A stretch of DNA of 64,000 nucleotides, from positions 124,001-188,000 of the forward strand of contig NZ_JAVBXD010000004.1 of NCBI RefSeq assembly GCF_030756675.1. Reading direction: 5' to 3'. This DNA is from Bacillus multifaciens (GTDB taxonomy: Bacteria; Bacillota; Bacilli; Bacillales; Bacillaceae_G). The notes under the pieces are model-generated. The model had not been told where the DNA came from and did no database searches. It saw only the letters and a program-made list of their open reading frames with translations. The position numbers and the translations under genes are program-made. Positions 25,867-34,927 of this stretch are shown here, in pieces. How positions within the stretch are numbered: the stretch's first letter is position 1; the number at the start of each line of letters is the position of its first letter.

Positions 25867-27784
25867 ATTTTTTTTCCTCTTTAATAGCTGTTTTGATTGT
25901 ACCTGATTTTACTTTATTTCCATCATAGAAGCGTAACAAGTCACCTTGAATAATATTATCGGACATTTTCAATTCTGTTTGTGCACGATCAATAAGTGAT
26001 TTTGCCTCTTGCTCTGGTACTTGTACGACTTGGCCATTTTGACGATTATAGAATGTGTTATTGTAGTAAATATATTTGTCTGTAATAAAACTTCCATCAC
26101 GTTCTACAACAAATGGTTTACGTTCTGGTGAAAATAAATCATGACCAAACTCAATATCATTAGAAGTATCAACTCCTAATAAGTGAAGAATTGTTGGTTT
26201 TACGTCCACCTCACCAGCAGGAGCAGTCATTGTTTTCCCCTCTGTTTGACCTGGAACATGAATAAATAATGGTGTACGTTGCAGTTGCATGTGATCATAT
26301 GGAGTAATTTCATTTTTCCCTAAGTATTGTGCCATCGCACGATTATGGTTGTCTGAAATACCGTAGTGATCACCGTAAAATACGATAACTGAGTTGTCAT
26401 AAATGCCCGTTTCTTTTAAACGTTCAATAAAATGTTTTAAAGCTTCATCTTCGTAACGTGCTGTAACAAAATAGTTATCTAATGTTTCGTCACCTGAATT
26501 AAATGGTTCAATCATTTTAATGCTGTCATCATACGTAAACGGGAAATGATTCGTTAACGTAAGAAAACGAGTGTAGAACGGCTGTTGTATCTTTTGTAAT
26601 TTGTCCACAGATTGATCAAAAAATTCTTTATCCTTTAATCCCCATCCTATTTTATTCTCTGGTGTAACTTTATAATCTAATTCATTGTAGAATCGATCGT
26701 ACCCTAAAGACGGATACATCATATTACGATTCCAGAACGTAGCATTATTCGCATGGAATACCGCTGTATAATAGCCCTGCTGATGTAAAATTTCCGGAGT
26801 TGCTTCATACTCGTTTCCAGCATTCGTAAAGAATACAGAACCGCGGTCTAACGGATATAAAGAATTATCAATCATAAACTCAGCATCAGATGTTTTTCCT
26901 TGTCCTGTCTGATGATAAAAGTTTTCAAAATAATAACTTTCCTTTTTAAATTGGTTTAAAAACGGTGTAACTTCTTGTCCATTTACTTTAGAATCAATTA
27001 AAAAAGACTGCGTTGACTCTAAAGAGACCACAATGACATTCTTTCCTTTTGCCATTCCAAACATATTTGGATCAGGTTTTACATCCACCGTCTTCATATA
27101 ATTTTCAGCTTCTTGAATTTTACTTCCATCCGCAAATACTTTTTGTGAGCTTGTCTTTACTTGCAAGCCAAGATCGTATACTTGATGAACATATATTCCA
27201 AGGTTTTTCACAAGCATCACACGGTCAAATGAACGAGTTAATAATTCAGGACGTTCTTTTTCCGCAAAACTAAGGTTTACCATAAAAATTGCGATACAGA
27301 TTAAAAAGTACAATGACTTCATAGAGCCAGATACACGTTCTGTTTTTGCAAAGTTCGGCTTCTTTTTCGCAATGTAAAATAAAACGATAATATCTATAAA
27401 CATTAATATGAATTTAATGTTTAACAACGCTTTGACACTAGATCCTAATCCATCCATATTTGACGTTTGCATTAAAACTGGAAGTGTAACAAAATCATTA
27501 TAAAAACCATAAAACATCACATTACCAATTAAGATAATGGTCATAATAAGGTTAATAGCGATAGCTATATAATTCCGCTTTTGGCCCTTTGCAAATAATG
27601 CAAGTCCAACTAACACTAAAGAAGATGCTAATGGACTAATAAAAAGGATCCATTCCTGCATAGCAGATTCTAGCTTTAAGTCAAAACTAGTTCGCGTAAC
27701 AATATATGTTTTTAACCAAATCAAAATAGCGACCAATAACAGAAAACGCATATTTTGAAATTGTTTTTTTAACGCTTCTTTCAT
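25865..27784 (-). CDS. Lipoteichoic acid synthase family protein
   Basis: The 639-aa product has five N-terminal membrane segments (to about residue 190), then an extracellular alkaline-phosphatase-like domain: VVSLESTQSFLID, nucleophile Thr in GQGKTSDAEF (near residue 295), FYGDHYGIS and HMQLQRTPLFIHVPG. These enzymes polymerise glycerol-phosphate from phosphatidylglycerol onto a glycolipid, using manganese. Length suits LtaS, YfnI and YqgS alike, so the exact paralogue is open. The ATG after GGGAGAGG was chosen over an upstream one. Confidence 0.93.
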   Translation of the reverse strand: MKEALKKQFQNMRFLLLVAILIWLKTYIVTRTSFDLKLESAMQEWILFISPLASSLVLVGLALFAKGQKRNYIAIAINLIMTIILIGNVMFYGFYNDFVTLPVLMQTSNMDGLGSSVKALLNIKFILMFIDIIVLFYIAKKKPNFAKTERVSGSMKSLYFLICIAIFMVNLSFAEKERPELLTRSFDRVMLVKNLGIYVHQVYDLGLQVKTSSQKVFADGSKIQEAENYMKTVDVKPDPNMFGMAKGKNVIVVSLESTQSFLIDSKVNGQEVTPFLNQFKKESYYFENFYHQTGQGKTSDAEFMIDNSLYPLDRGSVFFTNAGNEYEATPEILHQQGYYTAVFHANNATFWNRNMMYPSLGYDRFYNELDYKVTPENKIGWGLKDKEFFDQSVDKLQKIQQPFYTRFLTLTNHFPFTYDDSIKMIEPFNSGDETLDNYFVTARYEDEALKHFIERLKETGIYDNSVIVFYGDHYGISDNHNRAMAQYLGKNEITPYDHMQLQRTPLFIHVPGQTEGKTMTAPAGEVDVKPTILHLLGVDTSNDIEFGHDLFSPERKPFVVERDGSFITDKYIYYNNTFYNRQNGQVVQVPEQEAKSLIDRAQTELKMSDNIIQGDLLRFYDGNKVKSGTIKTAIKEEKK

Positions 27785-27922
27785 TTTCCTCTCCCTCTCT
27801 GACTGAACAGTGGTAGTATAATACCTTTTCATTATATTTATGGCTTATTTCTCACCGACACATTGTATCGAATACGTTTGTATTCCGTGTGAACTTTTTC
27901 TTTTTTTTTATGTAAAATGAAT

Positions 27923-27961
27923 ACATAAAAAAGAAGCTCTTCTATACGAGCTTCTTTTTTA
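27923..27961 (-). terminator. Terminator of the lipoprotein gene
   Basis: Perfect stem AAAAAAGAAGCTC / GAGCTTCTTTTTT with an 8-base loop; its A/T tracts let it work in both directions. A near-identical hairpin lies at 28688-28720. Confidence 0.75.
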
Positions 27962-28029
27962 CTATAGTTCCTTGAAATTCCACCCTTAAGAAAGCGAATA
28001 CAATCATCCACACCGTGGAACCACCTTGC

Positions 28030-28572
28030 TTATTGCCCTTTATGTTCATTTTTCTTTGCTTCTATTTTTTCTTTTACTTTTTCAGCCTTATCTAAAGATT
28101 CCCCGATTTCTTTTTGTTTTTCTCTTATGTCATCAACGCTATCTACCGCTTTGATTGCTTTATCAATTCCTTGTTCTTCTATTTTCTTTCTCTTTTCTTC
28201 TCTCGTTATTTCCTTATTTTCTATATCTTTTGCCTTTTGTAATAGATCTTCGGCATTGGGCTTTACAACTTTTTCAAGTGACGCATCCTTTTTTATATTA
28301 ATTACTTGATTTGAATCTTCCATCACTTGTTTATAATCTCCATCTTTTAACGCTGTCGCACCATGCTCCATCCATTTTGCAACTTTTATATATGTTTTTG
28401 TTTCATCTGAAGATTTTTCTTGGTCGGCTTTTTCAAACCACATAATCGCATCACTATACTTCTCATCTTTCAATGCCTTCATACCTGCTTCAACATGTGC
28501 ATCATAATTACTAGCACTACAGCTAACTAACATAATCAATAAACATCCTATTGTAAAAATAAGTTTTTTCAA
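28030..28572 (-). CDS. Lipoprotein with TPR-like helices
   Basis: A 180-aa product with a lipoprotein signal (MKKLIFTIGCLLIMLVSCSAS; lipobox LVSC, Cys 18). After it comes a TPR-like pair (AHVEAGMKALKDEKYSDAIMWFEKA) and a long charged coiled coil (KEITREEKRKKIEEQ to the end). It is an anchored extracellular protein of unknown role, transcribed alone. Confidence 0.8.
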   Translation of the reverse strand: MKKLIFTIGCLLIMLVSCSASNYDAHVEAGMKALKDEKYSDAIMWFEKADQEKSSDETKTYIKVAKWMEHGATALKDGDYKQVMEDSNQVINIKKDASLEKVVKPNAEDLLQKAKDIENKEITREEKRKKIEEQGIDKAIKAVDSVDDIREKQKEIGESLDKAEKVKEKIEAKKNEHKGQ

Positions 28573-28687
28573 GCTATTTTCCTCCTACAACCTTATACTA
28601 CTATATTATTTTCGATTGCTCTTATTATCAAATAGAAAATTTTTATGTGATCTATATAAATCGTTCCTATGCATGACCAGTCTACAT

Positions 28688-28720
28688 AAAAAGAAGCTCT
28701 TCTAAATGAGCCTCTTCTTT
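28688..28720 (-). terminator. Terminator of the glutathione peroxidase gene
   Basis: Stem AAAGAAGCTC / GAGCCTCTTCTTT with one bulge, directly after the stop codon on the minus strand. Confidence 0.6.
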
Positions 28721-29197
28721 CTATAGTATCTTTTCAATTTCCTTTTCTAACTGCTCTGGTTTCGTCTGCGGTGCAAAGCGATTCACTACTTTACCATCAC
28801 GCCCTACTAAAAATTTTGTGAAATTCCACTTCACCGCTTTCATTCCTAATAATCCTGGTGCTTGCTCTGTTAAATAGTGAAATAATGGATGTGTATTATC
28901 GCCTTTTACATCAACTTTCATAAACATAGGGAACGTTACACCATAATTTAATTCACAAAAATTCGTAATTTCCTCTTCTGTTCCAGGCTCTTGCCCTCCA
29001 AATTGATTACAAGGGAAACCAAGTATTTCTAATCCTTGTTCTTTATATTTATCATACAAAGCTTGCAATCCTTTATATTGCGGTGTAAAACCGCATTTAC
29101 TGGCAACATTCACAATTAATACTACTTTTCCTTCATATTCACGTAACGACTTTTCTTCTCCTTTTATTGTTTTTGCAGAAAAATCATAAATTGTCAT
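28721..29197 (-). CDS. bsaA: Glutathione peroxidase family thiol peroxidase
   Basis: A 158-aa thioredoxin-fold peroxidase with Cys 35 in place of selenocysteine ([15 protein letters not shown]), the [14 protein letters not shown] loop with a second Cys, and [12 protein letters not shown]. In bacilli these enzymes reduce peroxides with thioredoxin-type donors. Single-gene unit. Confidence 0.9.
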   Translation of the reverse strand: MTIYDFSAKTIKGEEKSLREYEGKVVLIVNVASKCGFTPQYKGLQALYDKYKEQGLEILGFPCNQFGGQEPGTEEEITNFCELNYGVTFPMFMKVDVKGDNTHPLFHYLTEQAPGLLGMKAVKWNFTKFLVGRDGKVVNRFAPQTKPEQLEKEIEKIL

Positions 29198-29239
29198 ATT
29201 ATATCGACTGCTACTAAAAACATATACAAATGTATACTC

Positions 29240-29978
29240 TTAGAGTTTTCCTGCTTCTACGAACCCCATTTCGCTACTATCTTGCTACTTTGGTTTATAT
29301 GGCTCTCCACAGGCGTTAATTCCGATGTAGCCCACCGTACATATATACCCTATGGTATATTCTTTTGCTTGTAAAAGGTTGATGGATGCGTTTAAATCTC
29401 TATCTATTTCATTTCCACACTCGCATGTGTATACTCTGTCAGACAGTTTTAAATCCACTTTCTTATGACCACAACAGGAACATAATTTAGAAGAAGGATA
29501 GAATCTGTCTACTTGGCGCAATTCAATGCTATATTCTTTACACTTTGCTAATAACCATGTTTGAAACGTATAAAAACATTGCTGTGCGACAGCTTTAGAT
29601 AGATGCTTAGTCTTCATCATCCCTTTTATATTCAAATCTTCTATTGTGATATACGTTGGTTTGGTTTTCACTAACTTATTCACAACAGACTTTACATACT
29701 CTAATCTAATATTTACTAAACGAGCATGTAATTTTTGTACTCTAAGAATATTTTTGTCTACATTCGCTCTTTTGTTAGTAGCAGATGTTTCACCCCTCTT
29801 TTTTAAATTTTCATATTTACGTGATAAAGAGCGTTGTTCACGTTTTAATTTTCTTTCTAACTTTCTTACTTTTCCTGTTTTATTAATATTTCCGTGAATT
29901 TCCCTAGTGCTACAAATACCAAAATCTTTAATCCCTAAATCAATTCCTAACCCTTTATGATTTTTCCTTGTACTTTCT
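29240..29978 (-). pseudogene. Headless TnpB (IS605/IS607 OrfB) with intact RuvC motifs
   Basis: An open minus-strand frame with no start begins NHKGLGIDLGIKDFGICS and runs to AYGEPYKPK-like sequence ending ACGEPYKPK and TAG at 29285. The RuvC residues remain (D in GIDLGIKDF, E in ITIEDLNIKG, D in EIDRDLNAS) as does the zinc ribbon (CSCCGHK ... CECG). The N-terminal half that binds guide RNA and target is missing. After the TAG the frame continues to GFVEAGKL and TAA at 29240, the usual TnpB end, so the stop is also secondary. A start-codon frame exists only from GTG at 29683. Confidence 0.8.
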
Positions 29979-30158
29979 TAACCCGTATATACGACAGCCA
30001 AACACATATAGAATAGAGACAATATCTTGCACTAACTCTTCTTGCAGGGAAAGACTTTCATTATTTACAACTATAACTTCCACATTGAATATGGGTAAGA
30101 ACCTTTCAAATCAATCGTGTCCAAACCGAATAAATCTCTCTATGAGTGCTAAAAATTG
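29955..30158 (-). pseudogene. IS607-type serine resolvase (TnpA) C-terminal remnant
   Basis: The minus-strand frame reads ALIERFIRFGHD, stop TGA, FERFLPIFNVEVIVVNNE, EELVQDIVSILYVFGCRIYG and LRKYKEKS before TAA. EELVxDxxSIxxxFxxRxYGLRKYK is the typical end of the IS607 serine recombinase. It has a nonsense mutation and no catalytic N-terminus. It overlaps the start of the TnpB fragment in another frame, as left by a deletion. Confidence 0.75.
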
Positions 30159-30337
30159 TACCTACTTCGTTTGAATCACAATCTTCTTGTGATAATATTG
30201 CACTACAATTGATTATACTTGTATACGTTTTTAACAACTAATTAACTCATCCTTAAGTTCATACACTCCCATATATCTATCATAAAATGTATGGTGTACA
30301 TTGTCTAATGAGAATGTTTTATTTTTGTTCAAAAATT

Positions 30338-30402
30338 CGTCACATTTCACTAGACATTTTACTTGGAAAGTTTTACAATAAAAGTGTGAACAAAATGTGA
30401 CG
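30338..30402. promoter_or_regulatory. Inverted repeat flanking a promoter, possible operator pair
   Basis: CGTCACATTT (30338-30347) and AAATGTGACG (30393-30402) are a perfect 10-bp inverted pair placed on either side of the promoter at 30351-30379. A further TTGTGACAT occurs at 30416-30424. Confidence 0.4.
30351..30379 (+). promoter_or_regulatory. Promoter of the small membrane protein gene
   Basis: TAGACA (30351-30356) and TACAAT (30374-30379), 17 bases apart, about 80 bases before the start codon. Confidence 0.55.
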
Positions 30403-30461
30403 GTTTACTTTCTAAATTGTGACATTCAATTCCATTATTAAAAATAAGGATGGTGTTGATA

Positions 30462-30671
30462 ATGAAAACTGCACAACGTGAAAAGCTTTCTAATCGCGAA
30501 TTTTATTTCGTATTATACATGATGATGTTATTTGTTTTAGGTTGGTTTATGGATGTTAACGGTATTTTCTTAAGCAAATATTTCACACTCGCAGGAATGA
30601 TTACTGTTCCAGCAATTGGTGGTCTTGTCGGCTACTTTATTATGTCACTTAGCAAACAACAAAAGAACTAA
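30462..30671 (+). CDS. Small two-helix membrane protein of unknown function
   Basis: A 69-aa product with two membrane segments (FYFVLYMMMLFVLGWFM and FTLAGMITVPAIGGLVGYFI) and charged ends. The ATG at 30462 follows AAGGATGG. It is expressed alone, between a promoter with flanking repeats and a strong terminator. Not recognised. Confidence 0.7.
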   Translation: MKTAQREKLSNREFYFVLYMMMLFVLGWFMDVNGIFLSKYFTLAGMITVPAIGGLVGYFIMSLSKQQKN

Positions 30672-30682
30672 TTGTATTACAT

Positions 30683-30718
30683 AAAGGCAGAAAACGATTT
30701 TTCGTTTTCTGCCTTTTC
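30683..30718 (+). terminator. Terminator of the small membrane protein gene
   Basis: Stem AAAGGCAGAAAACGA / TCGTTTTCTGCCTTT with T run. Confidence 0.9.
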
Positions 30719-30759
30719 TTTTATAATAAAGGAATAATAGACTACAAGGAGTGAGAAAT

Positions 30760-31731
30760 TTGAAAAAAGTAGAAAAACTATCTTCACAGCTATATCTTAT
30801 CGACGATTACGACTTACAACATGAACAACGTACAGGTACATATGTTTTACTTGGTGATGAAATTACGATAATTGAAACGTGCGCCTCACCATCTGTTCCT
30901 TATCTATTAGATGGATTACAACAGTTGAATATCCAACTGGCAGATGTAAAAAACATTATTGTTACACATGTTCATTTGGACCACGCTGGTGCTGCTGGCT
31001 TAATGATGGAAAAATGCCCTAATGCAACGCTGTTCGTTCATTCTAGAGGCGCTCGTCACATGATTGATCCAACGAAACTCATTCAAGGTGCAAAAGCTGT
31101 TTACGGTGATTCATTTGATAAACTCTTTCATCCCATTTTGCCTATTCCAGAAGAGCGTGTTCACATCGTACAAGATGGTGAAACATTGCAAATTGCCAAT
31201 AACCAGACGCTGACATTCTACGATACACCAGGTCATGCAAAGCATCACATTAGTATTCATGATTCTTTAACAAACGGTATATTTACAGGCGATACGATTG
31301 GTATTTACTACCGTCAATTAGCCGAACTAGGTGTTGAACTTTATTTACCTACAACATCTCCTACACAGTTTCAACCCGAAGCGATGTTAGCTTCAAAAGA
31401 CCGCATTCAAAATATGAATGTCGATTTTATTTATTTCGGTCATTACGGTGCTTCTTCTCATATTTCTGAAATTTGTACGCAGCTAGAACATTGGCTCCCA
31501 ATATTTGTGGAAGCAGGAGAGCAAATTTTTGAACATGAACAAAAATTTGAAAAAGCAACCCAAGAACTGACCGATTTATTACTAAAAAAAGTTTCATTAC
31601 ATCTTACAAATCAAGGTGTCCCATCATCACATTCTATTTATGACTTGTTAAAACTCGATTTAGAAATTGGTGCTATGGGGATTATTGATTATTTGATAAA
31701 ACGAGAACAAACAAAAACAACATCAAATTAA
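30760..31731 (+). CDS. MBL-fold metallohydrolase
   Basis: A 323-aa product from TTG at 30760, preceded by AAGGAGTG. The metal motif THVHLDHAGAAG is at residues 69-80, further ligands are in TPGHAKHHIS and FTGDTIG, and YFGHYG comes later. The extended C-terminal helical part resembles the glyoxalase-II/phosphodiesterase-like MBL group. Substrate unknown. Single gene, convergent with the DUF3600 gene. Confidence 0.85.
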   Translation: MKKVEKLSSQLYLIDDYDLQHEQRTGTYVLLGDEITIIETCASPSVPYLLDGLQQLNIQLADVKNIIVTHVHLDHAGAAGLMMEKCPNATLFVHSRGARHMIDPTKLIQGAKAVYGDSFDKLFHPILPIPEERVHIVQDGETLQIANNQTLTFYDTPGHAKHHISIHDSLTNGIFTGDTIGIYYRQLAELGVELYLPTTSPTQFQPEAMLASKDRIQNMNVDFIYFGHYGASSHISEICTQLEHWLPIFVEAGEQIFEHEQKFEKATQELTDLLLKKVSLHLTNQGVPSSHSIYDLLKLDLEIGAMGIIDYLIKREQTKTTSN

Positions 31732-31752
31732 GAATTATCTTGTCTCTGTAGC

Positions 31753-31790
31753 AAAAAAGAGTCCATTTTCTTGTCATGGACTCTTTTTTG
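31753..31790. terminator. Bidirectional terminator
   Basis: Perfect stem AAAAAAGAGTCCA / TGGACTCTTTTTT between the convergent MBL and DUF3600 genes. Confidence 0.88.
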
Positions 31791-31806
31791 CAGTTTATTC
31801 GATATG

Positions 31807-32490
31807 TTACTTTTGTACTTTCTCGCTGACATAATTCATGAAATGATCTGCTTCTTGAAATTCTACTTTATATTTTTCAGGAACTTCATCTATCGTTATA
31901 GGTTCACTAGATTTCATTTTCGCTTGTATTTTTTCATATGTCATTTGAGCATGTATGTATTGCTTAAATTCTTCAGGAGTTAACACTTCCTTACTTGATT
32001 TCTCTCCATTTAACTTATCGAAATACGGTTGAATCACCATTGAAGCCTTCATCATTTCCTCTTGTTTCTCTTGAGAAAGTTGATCGTAATCAATATTCCC
32101 ATTTGCATCTCCATACTTCATTTTTGTATCTAGTAGTCCTTTTAATAATGTTGTAAACTCTTTATACTCTTTTTCTCCCATTTCACCTTTCGCCTGAGAT
32201 AACTTTGCATTTACATGCATATATCCTTGTAGTGTTGCATTCGAAAAATGTTTCTTTACATTATCAAATGATCCATACACACCATCGGCCACAAGTGATT
32301 GATACGCAAAAGCACTCGTTGGAATAAGTAATGTTGCTGCTAACACACCCGTTATAAGACGTTTTTTCATTGATTTCCCCCCATGTTTTACTTTCATTTG
32401 ATTCATTACTTTTTCTTTCAATTCCGGTGATGGTACAATTCCTCTCGCCTCTTCTTGCAAAGATTCTCTTACTTTGTATTCAAGACTCAT
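31807..32490 (-). CDS. DUF3600-type membrane protein, probable anti-sigma factor
   Basis: A 227-aa product with a short cytoplasmic N-terminus (MSLEYKVRESLQEEARG), one membrane segment (LITGVLAATLLIPTSAFAY, near residues 45-63) and an extracellular helical domain. Its ATG overlaps the sigma gene's stop by one base (TAATG), so the two are translationally coupled. This is the standard layout of an ECF sigma factor and its membrane anti-sigma. The signal is unknown. Confidence 0.75.
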   Translation of the reverse strand: MSLEYKVRESLQEEARGIVPSPELKEKVMNQMKVKHGGKSMKKRLITGVLAATLLIPTSAFAYQSLVADGVYGSFDNVKKHFSNATLQGYMHVNAKLSQAKGEMGEKEYKEFTTLLKGLLDTKMKYGDANGNIDYDQLSQEKQEEMMKASMVIQPYFDKLNGEKSSKEVLTPEEFKQYIHAQMTYEKIQAKMKSSEPITIDEVPEKYKVEFQEADHFMNYVSEKVQK

Positions 32491-33065
32491 TATGCATCCC
32501 CCACTTCTTTTAAAAGAATATTTCCTTCTCGCTCTTTTTGCCGTAATTTCTTTAAGGCTGCATGAATTCTCGATTTAACCGTTCCAACTGGTACATCTAA
32601 AATATTTGCTACTTCTTCTTGAGAGTAATCATGTAAATATCGCAGGATGATGACTTGTTTTAATTTATAAGGTAACTTATGTATCAAAGTAACAAGTTCT
32701 TGATTGGACAGTTTATTAACAAGATCATTAGAAAAATCAAATTCAATTGGTTTTCGCTGCTCTTCTGCTTTTTTGATAATCCGTAGACGCATCCATCTCT
32801 TTCTTCTATAAGAATGAATTTGTCTTACAGCAAGACCGATTAACCATGGCCGAAAAGGACGATCTCGATTAAATTGACTAAGCGATTGATACAATTGCAA
32901 ATATATTTCCTGAACAACATCATCTACATCCAACTTTTCCTCTATCAAAAAATGAGCCGTCTTATACACATCTTCAATTGTTTTATCGTATAGTTCACTG
33001 TATGCTTCCTGATTTCCTAATAACGTCTGCTTAATAAGATAACTATATTCAGCTTCTTTCTCCAT
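32490..33065 (-). CDS. ECF-type RNA polymerase sigma factor
   Basis: A 191-aa sigma-70 family protein: region 2 around VDDVVQEIYLQLYQSLSQFNRDRPFRPWLIGLAVRQ and region 4 HTH around LRYLHDYSQEEVANILDVPV then GTVKSRIHAALKKLRQ (quoted in parts). It probably directs its own operon. AGGAGGGGAG-type site before the ATG. Confidence 0.9.
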   Translation of the reverse strand: MEKEAEYSYLIKQTLLGNQEAYSELYDKTIEDVYKTAHFLIEEKLDVDDVVQEIYLQLYQSLSQFNRDRPFRPWLIGLAVRQIHSYRRKRWMRLRIIKKAEEQRKPIEFDFSNDLVNKLSNQELVTLIHKLPYKLKQVIILRYLHDYSQEEVANILDVPVGTVKSRIHAALKKLRQKEREGNILLKEVGDA

Positions 33066-33249
33066 CCTTACTCCCCTCCTCCCTTATGTCGTACACTATA
33101 TATTGGCAAGAACAGAAAATTCCGTTCGATTTTTTTGAAATTAATTTTTCATAACGTTTTCTTATAACTCCTCATAACCATTATATAATTTTCCAAATTA
33201 TGATGATCATTTAAAATAAACTATAGAATCTACTTTAGGAGGACAGATC

Positions 33250-34233
33250 ATGAAAGCAATTGTTGTAACTGCCTTTGGAGGCCCTGAAATGATGAAATAT
33301 ACAGACGTAGCTATGCCATCTATTAACGCCAATCAAGTTTTAATTCGTGTTGTCGCAACAAGTGTGAACTTTGCTGATATTAAATCCCGATATGGCAAAA
33401 AAGGAACAGGAAATCTTCCTTTTATACCCGGTATAGATGCTGCTGGAATCGTAGAACAGGTCGGGGCTAACGTAACGAATATTAAAGTAGGACAGCGCGT
33501 GATTGCTTTTCCAAATAACGGATCGTATGCCGAGTACGTTATAGCAAATGAAGAGCTTACTTTTGCATTACCAGATGAAATTGATTTTGAAACTGCGGCA
33601 GCTTGTCCGATTGTTTCGTTTACAAACTATACACTGCTAGCAAATGTCGCACGATTACAGCAAGGCGAAACTGTACTTATCCATGCTGCTGCAGGAGGTA
33701 TTGGTACAACCGCTATTCAACTCGCTAAAATTTTAGGTGCTAGAAAAGTCATTGGAACAGTTGGAAGTAATGCAAAAAAGAAAATTGCTTTAGAAGCCGG
33801 AGCAGATCATGTTATTTGTTATAAGGAAGAAGATTTTGCACAGAAGGTAAATGAGATTACAAATGGAGAAGGTGCAGACGTTATATTAGATTCTATTTCT
33901 GGTACCATATCAGAGCAAAGCTTGCAATGTCTTGCATTTTATGGACGCCTTATTCATTTTGGAAATGCAAGCGGTGATATCGGAACATTTCAGACTAAAG
34001 ACTTACATGCAAGCTGCCGATCTATTCTTGGCTTTAGCTTTGGAACAACTCGAAAAAAACGACCTCATCTGCTTGGGCATACTGCAGAACAAATATTTCC
34101 TCTTTTGAGCAGTGGTCGTTTACAAATTAAAATCGGAAAACATTTTTCACTTGAGGATGCAGGGAAAGCACATGAATGGGTCGAAAGTAGACAAAGCACT
34201 GGAAAAGTTCTTTTAAATGTTCAGCCAACATAA
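33250..34233 (+). CDS. Zinc-type alcohol dehydrogenase-like quinone oxidoreductase
   Basis: A 327-aa MDR-superfamily protein: GroES-like N-terminus (ATSVNFADIKSRYG, PGIDAAGIVEQVG) and NADPH-binding Rossmann motif AAAGGIGTTAIQLAK (near residue 150). It lacks catalytic and structural zinc cysteines, so it belongs to the QOR/zeta-crystallin group reducing quinones or enones. Divergent from the sigma operon across a 184-base gap; followed 27 bases later by the next gene. AGGAGG precedes the ATG. Confidence 0.88.
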   Translation: MKAIVVTAFGGPEMMKYTDVAMPSINANQVLIRVVATSVNFADIKSRYGKKGTGNLPFIPGIDAAGIVEQVGANVTNIKVGQRVIAFPNNGSYAEYVIANEELTFALPDEIDFETAAACPIVSFTNYTLLANVARLQQGETVLIHAAAGGIGTTAIQLAKILGARKVIGTVGSNAKKKIALEAGADHVICYKEEDFAQKVNEITNGEGADVILDSISGTISEQSLQCLAFYGRLIHFGNASGDIGTFQTKDLHASCRSILGFSFGTTRKKRPHLLGHTAEQIFPLLSSGRLQIKIGKHFSLEDAGKAHEWVESRQSTGKVLLNVQPT

Positions 34234-34260
34234 TACGGTTTTCAAGTGGGGGTACTACTC

Positions 34261-34881
34261 ATGGGATCAAGAATTATGCATGCTATTATAGCGGATTTAG
34301 TTGCAAAAAAATTAAAGATTCAAGACAAAACCTCTGTCCTACTCGGAGGAATTGCGGCTGATGCAGTTCATTCAAGTGACGAAAAAGAAATATCGCACTT
34401 TTATACTGGCTCAGTAAAGACCTATACAAGAAGAATTGATTATGAAGCATTCCTACATAAATATAAGGCGTACAAAGATTCTCCTTTCATATTAGGATAT
34501 TACACACACCTCATTGCTGATGATATATGGTTGCAGGGATTCTATCTCCCTTGGCTCAAAAATCGAATAGAGCATGATCCTAATCTTCTTTCTTTATACC
34601 ATCACGACTTTAAGCTTTTAAACGGAAAACTGCTTCAATATTATGATTGTGATAAGAGCCTATTTAATACTTTAAATATGAATGCGAATTTGGTATGTAT
34701 TGATGAAGTATCAGAAGAAAACATACATTCTTTCAAAACATTAGTTTTTGAAGATATGATGTACCCACAGCAAGATTTATTTGAATCACTACAAGTATTT
34801 ACAATGAATCAAATTATTGGTTATATAGAAACCTCTCTTTATAAAAGTGTGTTCCATTTAGAACAGCTGCGTATTTCCTGA
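34261..34881 (+). CDS. Zinc-dependent phospholipase C-like hydrolase
   Basis: A 206-aa product, MGSRIMHAIIADLVAKKL. His/Asp residues typical of the Zn_dep_PLPC fold occur in MHAII, GGIAADAVHSSDEKEISHF, YYTHLIADDIW and HHDFKLL. There is no signal peptide, so it acts in the cytoplasm, unlike secreted B. cereus PLC. Substrate unknown. Co-transcribed with the oxidoreductase. The ATG after GTGGGGG is preferred over a GTG five codons upstream. Confidence 0.65.
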   Translation: MGSRIMHAIIADLVAKKLKIQDKTSVLLGGIAADAVHSSDEKEISHFYTGSVKTYTRRIDYEAFLHKYKAYKDSPFILGYYTHLIADDIWLQGFYLPWLKNRIEHDPNLLSLYHHDFKLLNGKLLQYYDCDKSLFNTLNMNANLVCIDEVSEENIHSFKTLVFEDMMYPQQDLFESLQVFTMNQIIGYIETSLYKSVFHLEQLRIS

Positions 34882-34882
34882 T

Positions 34883-34924
34883 AAAAAAGCCGTGGCTACG
34901 TAATATTCGTAGCTACGGCCTTTC
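34883..34924. terminator. Bidirectional terminator before the DEAD-box helicase gene
   Basis: Stem GCCGTGGCTACG / CGTAGCTACGGC with an A run on one side and T run on the other, between convergent genes. Confidence 0.85.
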
Positions 34925-34927
34925 AAT

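Noticed and set aside
27870-27885. Short palindrome GAATACGTTTGTATTC upstream of the LTA synthase gene
   Set aside because: Six-base arms in AT-rich sequence are expected by chance and no promoter with good spacing lies beside it.
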